Shown: positions 25,360 through 35,395 of the stretch, piece after piece
Numbering within the stretch: position 1 is the first letter of the stretch
Layout of the letters: each line of letters opens with the position of its first letter
Source: Candidatus Lernaella stagnicola
GTDB lineage: Bacteria > Lernaellota > Lernaellaia > Lernaellales > Lernaellaceae
Assembly: GCA_030765525.1 (NCBI GenBank)
Contig: JAVCCK010000038.1
Span: forward strand, 1 to 64,000
Length of the DNA: 64,000 nt
Direction: 5' to 3'
Notes under the pieces: generated by a model
Databases searched by the model: none
What the model saw: the letters and a program-made list of their open reading frames with translations, nothing else
What the model was told of the DNA's origin: nothing
Program-made: the position numbers and the translations under genes

Positions 25360-26592
25360 ATGAGCCGGACAACACCGCCGAAGACCTATTACGCTTGGAT
25401 GGACACGCTGCGCGGGTTCGCCATCGTGTTGGTGATTTGCGGGCACCAGAAGCCTGGGTTGGAATTGACCAACTACCTGCAGGCAGTGATGTTGGCCATC
25501 TTCATTTTCGCTTCGGGCTTCTTGTTCAGCGGCGACCGGTACCCGACGGCCGGTGCATATTTCAAAAAGCGGGCGCGGGTGCTGTTGATTCCCTACTTGT
25601 GGTTCACGTTGTTCAGCTTCATCTTCTGGATCGTGTACGTCGGCGGGTTCAAGGCGCTGGGCAGCGCCCTGGGGCCCGAGATGCTGCCGAACGTCGACCA
25701 AGCCATCACGCTGGAGGGGGCGCGGGGGATCGCCGGACAGGCCAAGCCGGGGATCGGTATCGTACTTGCGGCCTTTGTTCTGCCGATGCTGTACGGCAGT
25801 TCCTCACTCATGTGGTACAACATTCCGCTCTGGTTTTTCCCCGGTTTGTTCGTCATCGACGGCATCTTTTATTGGCTGCAGAAAAACAGCGGTTCCGACC
25901 GCTCCTTGCTGATATGGCTGATCGTCTTCTCCGTTTTCGGTTACCTGATGGGCCGCGCCGGGCTGCGCCTGCCGTGGAATATCGACACGGCATTTTCCGT
26001 CGTCTTTTACTACGGATTGGGGTACTTGTTCCGGAAACGCTACGGCGAAGGCTGGCCGATGCCCGTTGCCGTCAAGGCCCTCGTAACCGTGTTGGCGTTG
26101 GCGGTGAGCATCGTGGTCATCCATCTGAACTTCGGCAGTCATCCGTCGTTCAACCAACTCGGCAAGTACTTCCTGTATCACCTCGGCGCGATCGCGAGTG
26201 TTATCGCCTTCATGCTCACGGCGCAGATGCTCGTCAAACTCAAAACGCCCGCCGACGCCGCACCCTCGCTCTCGGCGATACGCCGGTGGTGGCGACGCGC
26301 GCTGGACGCCATTCCGCGCATGTTCGACTTCATCGGGAACAACGCCGTGGTGTACGTCGGCGCGCAGGTGATGACCATGGGCCTGTTCATGACCTTCAAC
26401 CGCTTCGCCTTGGGCATTCTGCCTAAAGAAAAGCTACCTTCCACGCCTTGGGCGATGTATTTCGGCCTCGGCGCGATGATACTGCTGGTGCCCGTCGCTT
26501 ACGCGGTCAATCGCTGGATGCCGTTTATTCTGGGGCGCAAGAAAGCGAAGCCGAAGGCGGCGCCGGCCGGCGAGGCAGCAGCCTCTAAGTAG
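25360..26592 (+). CDS. Acyltransferase-3 family membrane protein (O-acetyltransferase-like)
   Basis: The 410-residue protein has about 10 membrane helices and the acyltransferase-3 N-terminal signature WMDTLRGFAIVLVICGHQ, with the catalytic-type His in the HQ/CGH motif. FKKRARVLLIPYLWF is the second conserved block. Such proteins O-acylate sugars of surface polysaccharides, and this one resembles fucose 4-O-acetylase-like members. No polysaccharide cluster is adjacent, so the acceptor is unknown. A Lys/Ala-rich cytoplasmic tail ends the protein. Confidence 0.88.
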   Translation: MSRTTPPKTYYAWMDTLRGFAIVLVICGHQKPGLELTNYLQAVMLAIFIFASGFLFSGDRYPTAGAYFKKRARVLLIPYLWFTLFSFIFWIVYVGGFKALGSALGPEMLPNVDQAITLEGARGIAGQAKPGIGIVLAAFVLPMLYGSSSLMWYNIPLWFFPGLFVIDGIFYWLQKNSGSDRSLLIWLIVFSVFGYLMGRAGLRLPWNIDTAFSVVFYYGLGYLFRKRYGEGWPMPVAVKALVTVLALAVSIVVIHLNFGSHPSFNQLGKYFLYHLGAIASVIAFMLTAQMLVKLKTPADAAPSLSAIRRWWRRALDAIPRMFDFIGNNAVVYVGAQVMTMGLFMTFNRFALGILPKEKLPSTPWAMYFGLGAMILLVPVAYAVNRWMPFILGRKKAKPKAAPAGEAAASK

Positions 26593-26688
26593 TGAGATTA
26601 ACCCTGACGATTAGCTCGTAGCGTTCGGACGTGGGATCGCCGACGAATCCATGCCTTGCGCCGGCGGAAGACGGACGCGGGCCGAGTG

Positions 26689-27072
26689 CTATTGAACCGA
26701 ATGCAGATTGGCCGGGTCGGCCTCGGCCTTCATGCGGTTTCGTTCGTCGACAAAGACCAAGTGCGGCTCCCACTGCTTGGCTTCGGCATCATCCATGCCG
26801 ACATAGCTGGCGATAATGACCAAGTCGCCGGGCGACACAAGGCGGGCCGCCGCGCCGTTGACGCAGATCACGCCGCTGCCGACTTCGCCGCGCAGGGCGT
26901 AGGTGTCGAAACGGTTGCCGTTGGTGATGTTCCAAACCGATACCTGCTCGTTGGGCAGAATGTCCGCGGCCCGCAACAGGATGTCGTCGATCGTCACCGA
27001 GCCTTCGTAGTGCAGATCGGCCTGCGTCACGGTGGCCCGGTGGATCTTGGATTTGAGCATGGTGCGTCGCAT
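26689..27072 (-). CDS. panD: Aspartate 1-decarboxylase (pyruvoyl enzyme proenzyme)
   Basis: This 127-residue proenzyme makes beta-alanine from L-aspartate for pantothenate synthesis. The self-cleavage site is Gly24-Ser25 in HYEGSVTID; Ser25 becomes the pyruvoyl group. The [12 protein letters not shown] and [16 protein letters not shown] segments are standard. The start has AGGAGG at ideal spacing and lies 16 bp after panC, so both are in one operon and provide adjacent steps. The length is normal. Confidence 0.97.
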   Translation of the reverse strand: MRRTMLKSKIHRATVTQADLHYEGSVTIDDILLRAADILPNEQVSVWNITNGNRFDTYALRGEVGSGVICVNGAAARLVSPGDLVIIASYVGMDDAEAKQWEPHLVFVDERNRMKAEADPANLHSVQ

Positions 27073-27088
27073 GGTGCGCCTCCTGGAC

Positions 27089-27973
27089 CTAATTCGGTTT
27101 CACGAATTCTAAAATCTGGTTATCGATCAGACGGGACTTTCCGAAATACACGGCCACCGCCAATAGGTGGCGTCCCGCTGGAGATTCCTCGGCTTCTTCC
27201 AAGTTCGGCAGGCGGCGCAATTCGATGTAATCGATGCGCCCGGCCGGAGCGGTGGAAATCATTTCGCGCACCGCGGCCAGGATGCCGTCGCGGCTGCGTT
27301 CACCGCTATCGACCAAAATCTTCGCGCGCTGCAGCGTTTGTTGGATAATCGGCGCCTGGTGTCGTTCTTCGGGCGTCATGTAGACGTTGCGGCTGCTCAT
27401 CGCCAGGCCGTCGGGATCACGCAGGGTGGGTCCGGGCACGATCTCGACGTCCATGTGCAGGTCGCGAACCATGCGCTCGACGACGAGAATCTGCTGGTAG
27501 TCTTTTTCGCCGAAGACCGCGAAATTCGGCCGCACAGAGTTGAACAGCTTGCAACAGACCGTCGCCACGCCGCCGAAATGCACCGGTCGGCTTACGCCGC
27601 ACAGCGGACCCGCCACCTGCGGCACGGTAATCTGCGTTTGGTAACCGGGTGGGTATATCTCCTCCACGTCGGGGAAGAAGATGACGTCGGCGCCCTGGGA
27701 CTCGCACATGCGCTTATCGCGTTCGAAATCACGCGGGTAGGCGGTGAGGTCTTCGCCTGCCCCGAACTGCGTGGGATTGACGAAGATGCTGACGACAACG
27801 TCGTCGGCGCGTTCCCGGGCGATGCGCACCAGGGACAGGTGTCCGTCGTGCAGGTAGCCCATGGTGGGGACGAAGCCGATGGTGCGGTGCTCGGCGCGGC
27901 GGAAGTAGGCCCATTCCTGCATGTCCGCCACGGTGGTGATGACTTTCGCCAGCTTGATTTCTTGCGCGAGCAT
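27089..27973 (-). CDS. panC: Pantothenate synthetase
   Basis: This 294-residue ligase joins pantoate and beta-alanine with ATP. The nucleotide motif is [16 protein letters not shown] (HxGH-type) and the KMSKS-like motif is [17 protein letters not shown] and FGEKDYQQ are the pantoate-binding and P-loop-like blocks. I prefer the ATG at 27973, about 10 nt after AGGGG; the upstream in-frame TTG at 27982 sits too close to that site. panB is not in the window. It is followed by panD and preceded by the deoxynucleoside kinase in the same orientation. Confidence 0.96.
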   Translation of the reverse strand: MLAQEIKLAKVITTVADMQEWAYFRRAEHRTIGFVPTMGYLHDGHLSLVRIARERADDVVVSIFVNPTQFGAGEDLTAYPRDFERDKRMCESQGADVIFFPDVEEIYPPGYQTQITVPQVAGPLCGVSRPVHFGGVATVCCKLFNSVRPNFAVFGEKDYQQILVVERMVRDLHMDVEIVPGPTLRDPDGLAMSSRNVYMTPEERHQAPIIQQTLQRAKILVDSGERSRDGILAAVREMISTAPAGRIDYIELRRLPNLEEAEESPAGRHLLAVAVYFGKSRLIDNQILEFVKPN

Positions 27974-28085
27974 TAACGACAAACCCCTTTCGCGTTCCGC
28001 TTGGCGAGCGAAAGAGGTCAGTGTGCAAACGCGCGGCCACAGGTGTGCGGCCTTGATTTGTGCTGCCTCTCCGTCTCAGTCCGGT

Positions 28086-28739
28086 CTATCCGGATCCAAG
28101 CGGGATAAATTGCTTCGTGCCCTTCCTGTGCGTCTGGATGTGTTCCACCAACGCCTCGAAATCGTCGGGATTGTTGACGAAATCGATATCGTTGGTATTG
28201 ACCACAAGGAGCGGACCGTCGTCGTACGCGAAAAAGAAACGGCTGTACGCGGCGTTTAGCTCCGACAGATAATCCGCTGTAATCGGCCTTTCATAGTCGA
28301 TACTGCGGTGCCGGATTCGCTCCAACAGAACCCGAGGTTCGGCAACCAAGTAGATCACCAAGTCGGGTCGCACGGTTTCAGGCGCTAAAAGATCGTAAAT
28401 CTGCTCATAGAGACGCAGTTCATCTCCGTCCAGGTTAAGATAAGCGAAAATCTTGTCTTTGGCAAACATGTAATCGCACACGGTGCTCCGCTTGAAAAGG
28501 TCCTGTTGAATGAGCGCCCGTTGCTGGTGAAAACGCTGGATAAGAAAGAATAATTGGGTCTGGAAGGCGTAGCCTCGCCGGTCGCGATAGAACCTGGAGA
28601 GAAAGGGGTTTTCGTCGGCCTGTTCGAAGATGGACCGCGCTTGAAACCGTTCGGCCAGGAGCTTGACGAGACTCGTCTTGCCCACGCCGATAGGTCCCTC
28701 GACGACGATATGCCGCAGCTTGTCCAGAACCTCCCCCAT
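28086..28739 (-). CDS. Deoxynucleoside kinase family protein
   Basis: The 217-residue salvage kinase phosphorylates deoxyribonucleosides (family dAK/dGK/dCK). The P-loop is EGPIGVGKTSLVK near residue 15, the DRS-like block appears as CDYMFAKD, and RIRHRSIDYERPI is the lid with catalytic Arg residues. Specificity cannot be assigned. AGGAAGGGG precedes the ATG. It lies upstream of panC with a 112-bp gap. Kinase-panC proximity is common in deltaproteobacterial-type genomes. It probably shares the promoter at 28769-28797 with panC-panD. Confidence 0.9.
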   Translation of the reverse strand: MGEVLDKLRHIVVEGPIGVGKTSLVKLLAERFQARSIFEQADENPFLSRFYRDRRGYAFQTQLFFLIQRFHQQRALIQQDLFKRSTVCDYMFAKDKIFAYLNLDGDELRLYEQIYDLLAPETVRPDLVIYLVAEPRVLLERIRHRSIDYERPITADYLSELNAAYSRFFFAYDDGPLLVVNTNDIDFVNNPDDFEALVEHIQTHRKGTKQFIPLGSG

Positions 28740-28768
28740 GACCCCTTCCTTGTGAAAAAAGGCAACGA

Positions 28769-28797
28769 ACTATACCAGAGCACCCCAGGGCCGACAA
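28769..28797 (-). promoter_or_regulatory. dNK-panC-panD promoter
   Basis: On the minus strand TTGTCG (28792-28797), 17 nt and TATAGT (28769-28774), with an extended TGG, form a good promoter. Sixteen bases around the -10 are identical to the GH5 promoter. Confidence 0.6.
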
Positions 28798-28817
28798 GCA
28801 CTCCTTGCACGAGCGAA

Positions 28818-28943
28818 ATGGCCGTTTTTTTCGGCACGCTTATCGAGCCCATTTTGATCGTCGGCCTCGGCGTGGTCGTCGGTTTCATCGCGATCGTGAT
28901 GTTCCTGCCGTACTTCAAAATGGTCACTATTATCGTTCCCTAA
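28818..28943 (+). pseudogene. Isolated C-terminal remnant of a PilC/GspF-type inner-membrane platform protein
   Basis: The 41 codons from ATG 28818 end in a segment (TLIEPILIVGLGVVVGFIAI and MFLPYFKM) that matches the last membrane helix and terminal motif of PilC/GspF proteins, whose full length is about 400 residues. The pattern is L-x-EP followed by V-x-LGVVVG and LPxF. No homologous sequence precedes it: the upstream DNA is the dNK promoter. The probable terminator of the lost gene still follows. I read it as the 3' scar of a deletion. A functional one-helix protein is possible but less likely. Confidence 0.6.
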
Positions 28944-28970
28944 GCGACAACACGAGTAGGTAACGGGCAC

Positions 28971-28993
28971 GGGCCGAATACGCCGGCCCTTTT
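28971..28993 (+). terminator. Intrinsic terminator after the PilC/GspF remnant
   Basis: GGGCCG (28971-28976) pairs with CGGCCC (28984-28989) around a 7-nt loop, followed by TTTT. Confidence 0.65.
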
Positions 28994-29100
28994 GTGAGGG
29001 TTTGACGGTCGAAGGGTGGTGTGAAAATAATAGCGTCGGCATTTACGAACGATGCTCACGAAACAACTTACGCCCAACCGGGGACAGGGTACACAATTAC

Positions 29101-30267
29101 ATGCGCTTTCTAACCGGCATTGCCGTTTTTCTGCTGATTGTCGTCGCGCTGCCCGCCGCTGCGGGGGAACCGATTTCCCTTTCGGAAAAGGCCGCCGAAG
29201 CGGCCATGGACTTCACCTACCGGCCGGAGCGCAACACGACGTTCACCGTCGCCGAGGATGCGACGACCGTGTACCGCAGCGTACAGCAGCTTTTTTCGGA
29301 ATTCGATTACGTGCCCACGGCGCGAATTGTCAGTCGGGGCGACATGATCGGACCGTTGATTTCCCTCGTTCCCTTCTATCAAAACAAGCTCAAAGAAGTG
29401 ATCATGGTGCGGCTAAAACCGCTTGACGAAGGTACACAAGTCACGATTCGCGGCGTTTTCGTGGTGCCCGGCAATAACTACATACTCGATCGCTCCGAAC
29501 ACAAGCCGACGCGAAACGTTCGCCAATTCGAGCGTTTCTACGATGCCAAGCGCGAACTTATTAACGCCGGCGACAAGACCGCCATGCAGGACGTTCTGGA
29601 TTGGGCCCAAGAGAATCTCGACGGCAAGCGGGACCTGCAAGCCACGATGGACATACTGGGGCTCGTCGAAGATTGCACGCGACCCCGAAGCAAGTGCGGC
29701 AAGCGCGGGCGCCGGTTGATTCACGAGCTACGCGCCGCGCTGCGCCAACAAGAAACCCTCGCGGCCGCGATCGGCAAGCAGCAGGCTCAAATCGATGTCG
29801 CCGTCGCCAACCGTGATTGGCTTGCGGCGCACTTGGCCACCGACCAACTGCTCCATATCCTGCACACAGGCGGCGTTGCCGATGACGACCCGCGCATGAC
29901 CGCGGTGCAGAAGACCCTCGCCCAACACCAGCGGCGCCTGCGTTCCGTTAAGGGTTCGCTGGTCGCCTTCGATCCGAAGATCGCTCCCGCCGACGGCCAT
30001 GATGTCGCGGTGGGTTTCACCGTTCTCAACGCGGGCTCCCGACCGATCGCCTCGTTCAAAGTTAAGGTCGACTCCACCGACGCCGCCGGCCGGGCCAGCC
30101 CGGGCCGCATCGGCCGTAGCTATGCTTACAACATCGAACTCGACCCGCCGCTGGCGCCCAACGAGTATATCGATGCTGCTGTGGTACTACGCTTCGAGGA
30201 AACCTCGGAAGTCGCCGCGGCCCGCGTCCGCTTCGTCTCGCGCATCTACGGCAAGAAACTCAACTGA
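29101..30267 (+). CDS. Secreted protein of unknown function
   Basis: This 388-residue protein has a cleavable signal peptide (LTGIAVFLLIVVALPAAAG). The segment at about residues 40-140 (TTFTVAEDATTVYRSVQQLF onward) looks like a small alpha/beta periplasmic domain. A charged helical middle follows (two Cys at CTRPRSKC, Gln-rich helices), and the C-terminal ~100 residues look like an immunoglobulin-like beta domain (FTVLNAGSRPIASFKVKV). I do not recognise the family. The ATG at 29101 was chosen for the signal peptide; no strong Shine-Dalgarno is visible. Confidence 0.7.
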   Translation: MRFLTGIAVFLLIVVALPAAAGEPISLSEKAAEAAMDFTYRPERNTTFTVAEDATTVYRSVQQLFSEFDYVPTARIVSRGDMIGPLISLVPFYQNKLKEVIMVRLKPLDEGTQVTIRGVFVVPGNNYILDRSEHKPTRNVRQFERFYDAKRELINAGDKTAMQDVLDWAQENLDGKRDLQATMDILGLVEDCTRPRSKCGKRGRRLIHELRAALRQQETLAAAIGKQQAQIDVAVANRDWLAAHLATDQLLHILHTGGVADDDPRMTAVQKTLAQHQRRLRSVKGSLVAFDPKIAPADGHDVAVGFTVLNAGSRPIASFKVKVDSTDAAGRASPGRIGRSYAYNIELDPPLAPNEYIDAAVVLRFEETSEVAAARVRFVSRIYGKKLN

Positions 30268-30362
30268 TGCCGCACCCGCAAAATGCCGCGCGGCGGTTTG
30301 CCCGGCGCGGTGGCCTGTGTCAAGATGAATTGCCCTCCCGTGCCCATACGTAGGAGAGAAAC

Positions 30363-30914
30363 ATGGCTACTCAATATCCGAAAGAAGTGAACCAATACCG
30401 CAAGGTATTGGGTGTGCTAGGCGTATACCACTTGTTGCTCGGGGCGTGGATCGCCCTTTGGCCCGGCATATTGCTGCGCGTGGTCAACGTGATCGCCCGC
30501 GTGTTTTCGGCCAAGATGCAAGCACCGAATATCTGGCGGATTCCGGCGGATGAAATCTGGCACTTCGTGTTCGTCGGCGTACCGAAAGCGGACGAGGCGT
30601 TGATGATGCCCTTTTTTCCCGATCACGGCCTGTTCTTAGCACCGGCGGTCGGCTTCATCCTCCTGGGCGCCTTCGTTTGCCTCCTGGCGTATTTCAAACC
30701 GGAAACCGCCGCGCCCTATGTGCCGATATTCATCGCCGCCAACGTGTTTACCGGCCTGTTCGGGCTTGGCTATTACCTTTGGAGCTATGCCTATCTGGCC
30801 AACCTGCTACTGCCGATCGCCGATTGGTCGGTGGCCCTACTCGTACTGATCTTTTGGCTGCGGGCCAAAAACCACATCGGCGACGGGAACGTGGAAGTCT
30901 CCGCAACGGAATGA
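30363..30914 (+). CDS. Four-helix membrane protein, unknown function
   Basis: The 183-residue protein has about four hydrophobic helices (near residues 17-40, 85-110, 118-143 and 147-167) and a loop containing WRIPADEIWHFVFVG. No known domain was recognised. AGGAGAGAA precedes the ATG. Its stop overlaps the start of the next gene (ATGA), so it heads a run of five closely packed genes that ends with secA and a histidine kinase. Confidence 0.75.
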   Translation: MATQYPKEVNQYRKVLGVLGVYHLLLGAWIALWPGILLRVVNVIARVFSAKMQAPNIWRIPADEIWHFVFVGVPKADEALMMPFFPDHGLFLAPAVGFILLGAFVCLLAYFKPETAAPYVPIFIAANVFTGLFGLGYYLWSYAYLANLLLPIADWSVALLVLIFWLRAKNHIGDGNVEVSATE

Positions 30915-31681
30915 ATCCCTTTTCCTGCCAAGCTCCTGACGACGTCGAAATCGTCGGCGCGGTTTTTTCCGCCATCGGTGCGCCTCGCGGAACGGTCGTG
31001 CTGTGTCACGGGCTGCCCGCGGGTCGCCCCACGTCGGCCGAAGGCGCGGCGGATGACGAAGGCTACCCGGGCCTTGCCCGCCGCGTGGCCACGCACGGCT
31101 TTCACGTCGCGATTTTCAATTTTCGGGGCACCGGTCCATCGGGCGGCCATCTGGATATCGACTTGTGGCCCCAGGATCTGGTCGCCGTGCTGGATCACCT
31201 GGACACCACGCCACTGCACCGCCCCAATTACGCGGTGGCCGGTTTTTCCGCCGGTGGCGCCGCGAGCATTCTCGCCGCCGAAAACGACCGGCGCATCGAC
31301 CCGCTCATCACCTTCGCCGCGCCCGCCGATTATTCCTTTTTGCCCCTGGCGACCGATGCCGAATCGTGGTTTGCTTTCTACCGCGATCTGGATATGATCC
31401 GCGACGGTTATCCGGATGACGCCGCCGGTTGGGCGTCCCGTTTTGCTCGCATGGTGCCCCGCGACGCCATCGGGAACGTGCACGCCTCGCGGATTGTCTT
31501 GATACACGGCACCGCCGACGACGTTGTGCCCCTTTCGCATCTGGACGCGCTCGCGGCGGCCGCCGGCGACAAAGCCGAGCGCATTGTTCTACCCGGCGGC
31601 ATTCATCAAATGCGCAAGGATGAGCGAGCGGTGTCAACGTTGATCAAAGTGCTCAACCAAAGCAGGCCGACGGAGGGCTAA
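30911..31681 (+). CDS. Alpha/beta hydrolase
   Basis: This 256-residue cytoplasmic serine hydrolase has the strand-turn TVVLCHGLPAG (oxyanion HG), a nucleophile elbow AGFSAGGAA, an acid in IHGTADDVV and a terminal His in PGGIHQM. It resembles the small dienelactone-hydrolase/prolyl-oligopeptidase-like esterases. The ATG overlaps the preceding stop codon, which indicates coupling. The next gene begins one base after its stop. The substrate is unknown. Confidence 0.85.
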   Translation: MNPFSCQAPDDVEIVGAVFSAIGAPRGTVVLCHGLPAGRPTSAEGAADDEGYPGLARRVATHGFHVAIFNFRGTGPSGGHLDIDLWPQDLVAVLDHLDTTPLHRPNYAVAGFSAGGAASILAAENDRRIDPLITFAAPADYSFLPLATDAESWFAFYRDLDMIRDGYPDDAAGWASRFARMVPRDAIGNVHASRIVLIHGTADDVVPLSHLDALAAAAGDKAERIVLPGGIHQMRKDERAVSTLIKVLNQSRPTEG

Positions 31682-31682
31682 G

Positions 31683-32138
31683 ATGATTGAAGGTGTAAAA
31701 ACAAAGAAGCTCAAACCCATCCCGGACGAGCGCGGTCGCTTGATGGAAATTCTGCGGGCCGACGACGATATTTTCGAGGCTTTCGGTCAGGTGTATATCA
31801 CCACCGCCTTCCCGGGCGTCGTCAAAGCTTGGCACTACCATAAGAATCAGGACGATCACTTCTGCGTCCTGACAGGCATGATGAAGGTCGTGCTGTTCGA
31901 CAGTCGCGAAAACAGCGCCACGTTCCGGGAAGTCAACGAGTTCTTTCTCGGCGTGCACAACCCGGTGGTGGTGAAAATACCGGCCGGCGTGTACCACGGC
32001 TTCAAATGCGTCGGCGAGCAAGAGGCGATGTGTCTCAACGTGCCGACCAAGCCTTACAACCACGACGAGCCGGACGAGTTCCGATTGCCGTGGGATACCG
32101 ACCAGATTCCCTACGACTGGTCGCGCCGCAATTACTAG
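31683..32138 (+). CDS. RmlC-like cupin (dTDP-4-dehydrorhamnose 3,5-epimerase-related)
   Basis: The 151-residue single cupin has an RmlC-type order: KLKPIPDERGRLMEILRADD, FGQVYITTAFPGVVKAWHYH, and VVKIPAGVYHGFKC. The catalytic-type His (WHYHKNQDDH) is present, but the protein is shorter than the ~180-residue epimerases and lacks their extended C-terminus. It may be a sugar-nucleotide epimerase/isomerase or a non-catalytic relative. GAGGG precedes the start. It is cotranscribed with the hydrolase and probably with secA. Confidence 0.82.
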   Translation: MIEGVKTKKLKPIPDERGRLMEILRADDDIFEAFGQVYITTAFPGVVKAWHYHKNQDDHFCVLTGMMKVVLFDSRENSATFREVNEFFLGVHNPVVVKIPAGVYHGFKCVGEQEAMCLNVPTKPYNHDEPDEFRLPWDTDQIPYDWSRRNY

Positions 32139-32185
32139 CCGGGCGCCGAGCGACGGCTTGATGAAAAACGGATTGTAAAAACAAC

Positions 32186-35100
32186 ATGGGCATACTGACC
32201 AAAGTCTTCGGCACAAAAAACGAGCGCGAACTCAAGCGGCTCGACAAAACCCTTGAAGAAGTGAACGCCTGGGAGGAGAGAGTCCAGGCGCTGAGCGACG
32301 AGCAGATCACCGCGCGCGCCAAAGAGATCGCCGCTGATATTCAGGCCACCGGCGAGGGCATCGACGACAAAAAAGAAGCCCACGAAGCCATGTTCGAAGC
32401 CCAGCTCCAAAACCTGCCTGAAGTTTTCGCCATGGTCCGCGAAGCCGGGGTTCGCACGACCGGCATGCGGCATTTCGACGTGCAGATAACCGGCGGCATC
32501 GTGTTATGGGAAGGCAACATCGCCGAAATGAAAACCGGCGAGGGAAAAACGCTGGCGGCGACATTACCGATGACGTTGCACGCGATGGCCGGCACCGGCG
32601 CTCACCTGGTCACCGTCAACGACTACCTGGCCAAGCGCGACGCGGAGTGGATGGGGCCGATTTACAACATGATGGGGCTGTCCGTCGGTCTGGTCATCCA
32701 CGCAGTCGACCCCGACAAGCGACAAGCCAGCTACGGCGCCGACATCACCTACGGTACCAACAACGAGTTCGGCTTCGATTATTTGCGCGACAACATGAAA
32801 ACCCACTTCAGCCAACTCATGCAGCGCGACCATTGTTTCGTCATCGTCGATGAAGTGGACTCCATTTTGATCGACGAGGCGCGCACGCCCCTGATCATCA
32901 GCGGGCCGGTCCGCGAAGACCCGCAAGCGCTGTTCACGGTGCGCGACGTGGTGCGGCGTCTCAAGCGCGAAGACCATTACGAAGTGGATGAAAAGCACCG
33001 CAACGTCACCTTGACCGACGAGGGCGTCACCGCCGTCGAGCAGGGTCTGCAAATCGCCAATGTTTTTGAAGACGAACACGCCGACACGCTGCACAAAGTC
33101 GAGAACATGCTGCGCGCCTACGCCCTGTACCAGCGCGATCGCCACTACATCGTCAAAGCGCGCGAGGTGATTCTCGTCGACGAGCACACCGGCCGCACGA
33201 TGCCCGGCCGCCGTTTGTCCGAAGGCTTGCACCAGGCGATCGAGGCGAAGGAAAACGTCACCGTCCGGGCCGAGAGCCAAACGTATGCGACCATCTCGCT
33301 GCAAAACTACTTCCGCATGTACACGCGCCTGGCGGGCATGACCGGTACGGCGGACACCGAAGCGGCCGAGTTCAAGAAAATTTACGATCTGGATGTCGTG
33401 GTCATTCCTACCAACGTGCCGATGGTCCGCGACGATCAACCGGATAAAGTCTACCTCTCAGGCGACGAAAAATTCGCCGGCGTGTATGTCGATATCCTCG
33501 AATCGCACCTGCGCGGTCAGCCGGTGCTGGTCGGTACGACTTCCGTTGAGATGAACGAACTGGTCAGCGACCTGCTCAACAACGCCCGCAAGAAAAAACG
33601 CGTGCGCGACATCTTGGACCGGCCGAGCATCGAGCAAACCTTTACGCGCCTAAACGAGGAATACGGCCTAGATCTCGACCCGAAAATCTACAAGGTGCCG
33701 CACCATCTGCTTAACGCAAAGTTCCACGCCGCTGAGGCATTGATCGTCGCCCAGGGCGGGCGCTTCCGTTCGGTCACCGTCGCCACCAACATGGCCGGCC
33801 GCGGCACCGACGTGAAACTCGGCGGCGATCCCGAAGCCCTGACCCTGACCGAAGACGGCATCGAACGGGAGCAGCACCCCAAAGCGTTCGAACGGGCGGT
33901 CGAGAAGTGGACGCCGATCTGCCGCGAGGAGCGCGTAAAAGTACTCGCCGTCGGCGGCTTGCGCGTCGTGGGCACCGAGCGGCACGAGTCACGGCGCGTC
34001 GACAATCAGTTGCGAGGCCGCAGCGGGCGCCAGGGTGACCCCGGGTCGTCGTGTTTCTACCTTTCGCTCGAAGACGACCTGCTGCGCATCTTCGGCGACC
34101 GCATGGAATCGATCCTATCGCGCCTGCAAATCGAAAAAGACATGCCCATCGTCAGCCACCGCATGATGGACCGCGCCATCGAGCGCGCCCAAAAGGCTGT
34201 CGAGGGGCACAACTTCGATATCCGCAAACGCCTGCTGGAATACGACGACGTCATGAACCAGCAGCGAACGGTGATCTACCGGATTCGCCAGCAATGCTTG
34301 ATGGAACGCGACGTCCATGAGCAGATTCTCGAAATGGCGCAAGAAGTGGCGGGCAACACGGTGCTGGGCTACACCTCGGCCATGGGCAAGTCCCCGGACA
34401 TGTGGGATCTCGATGGGCTGAGGCGCGTGTTCAAACGGCGTTACGGCGTCGAGATCGAGTTGCCCGAAGGCAGCGATGTGTTCAGCATCAATCCTGATAT
34501 AATTGCCGAGGAAATGGCCATCGTGATGCCCCAGCGGCTCGAAGAGCGCCTCAACGCCATTAAAGACTTGGACAAGAAGCGTTACGAAAGCATCGAACAA
34601 AACGCGGGCGATCAGGAGAAATTCCTCGACGCCCTCATCGGCCAGGTGGCGCTGTTTCATGCCGACATTTACGCGCCCGAAGGATTACCGCCGGGCAAGT
34701 GGCGCTACGAGGAATTGGACGCCGTATTGAGTCAAAAGTACGGCTTTACCCTTTCGATCGAGCCCGCGGCGCGCGTCACGATGAGCCTGGAAGGGTTGGT
34801 CAAGCAGATTCAAGCGCGGATGAGGGAAGCCCTCGCGGCCAATCACGACGCCGTGGCCCAATATGTGCGCGAGGATTGGGATTCGGCCAAGAAACACAAG
34901 CAGCAGCGCATGGTCGCCGTCGCCGAACAGCGCCTTTATCTGTGGGCCATCGATCATCACTGGATGCGCCACCTGTGGCGCATGGACAACCTGCGCGACG
35001 CCGTGAGTTTCCGGGGTTACGCGCAACGCGACCCGCTGCTGGAATACAAGCGCGAAGGCTACGAGGCCTTCGACGAAGTCATGTGGGAAGTGAAGAAGAC

Positions 35101-35392
35101 CGCGGTGAATCTGCTATTTCACATCGGCTACGACATGCGCACCGGACGGGTCCATTTACCGACCATGGACGATCTATCCGAGGATGCGAAGACGGTCAAA
35201 GAGGCTTCCGGCAACATCTACGAGGAGACGGCCCAACAGCAACAAGTGGCGAACGCTCCCACGGATCGGCCGAAACAACAACCGGTCAAACGGGATCGTC
35301 CAAAAGTCGGACGCAACGAACCTTGCCCCTGCGGCAGCGGAAAGAAATACAAGAAATGCTGCTGGGATAAGGATCGGCAGGCCAGCGGTTAG
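32186..35392 (+). CDS. secA: Preprotein translocase subunit SecA
   Basis: This 1068-residue motor ATPase drives post-translational export through SecYEG. Walker A is MKTGEGKT (115-122), Walker [18 protein letters not shown], the preprotein-binding region begins with [10 protein letters not shown], and the second helicase motifs include [21 protein letters not shown] and [13 protein letters not shown]. The C-terminus ends with the SecB/zinc motif [16 protein letters not shown]. It is about 150 residues longer than the E. coli protein, mainly through insertions between the first helicase half and the scaffold. The gene after it starts 3 bp from its stop. Confidence 0.98.
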   Translation: MGILTKVFGTKNERELKRLDKTLEEVNAWEERVQALSDEQITARAKEIAADIQATGEGIDDKKEAHEAMFEAQLQNLPEVFAMVREAGVRTTGMRHFDVQITGGIVLWEGNIAEMKTGEGKTLAATLPMTLHAMAGTGAHLVTVNDYLAKRDAEWMGPIYNMMGLSVGLVIHAVDPDKRQASYGADITYGTNNEFGFDYLRDNMKTHFSQLMQRDHCFVIVDEVDSILIDEARTPLIISGPVREDPQALFTVRDVVRRLKREDHYEVDEKHRNVTLTDEGVTAVEQGLQIANVFEDEHADTLHKVENMLRAYALYQRDRHYIVKAREVILVDEHTGRTMPGRRLSEGLHQAIEAKENVTVRAESQTYATISLQNYFRMYTRLAGMTGTADTEAAEFKKIYDLDVVVIPTNVPMVRDDQPDKVYLSGDEKFAGVYVDILESHLRGQPVLVGTTSVEMNELVSDLLNNARKKKRVRDILDRPSIEQTFTRLNEEYGLDLDPKIYKVPHHLLNAKFHAAEALIVAQGGRFRSVTVATNMAGRGTDVKLGGDPEALTLTEDGIEREQHPKAFERAVEKWTPICREERVKVLAVGGLRVVGTERHESRRVDNQLRGRSGRQGDPGSSCFYLSLEDDLLRIFGDRMESILSRLQIEKDMPIVSHRMMDRAIERAQKAVEGHNFDIRKRLLEYDDVMNQQRTVIYRIRQQCLMERDVHEQILEMAQEVAGNTVLGYTSAMGKSPDMWDLDGLRRVFKRRYGVEIELPEGSDVFSINPDIIAEEMAIVMPQRLEERLNAIKDLDKKRYESIEQNAGDQEKFLDALIGQVALFHADIYAPEGLPPGKWRYEELDAVLSQKYGFTLSIEPAARVTMSLEGLVKQIQARMREALAANHDAVAQYVREDWDSAKKHKQQRMVAVAEQRLYLWAIDHHWMRHLWRMDNLRDAVSFRGYAQRDPLLEYKREGYEAFDEVMWEVKKTAVNLLFHIGYDMRTGRVHLPTMDDLSEDAKTVKEASGNIYEETAQQQQVANAPTDRPKQQPVKRDRPKVGRNEPCPCGSGKKYKKCCWDKDRQASG

Positions 35393-35395
35393 GAA

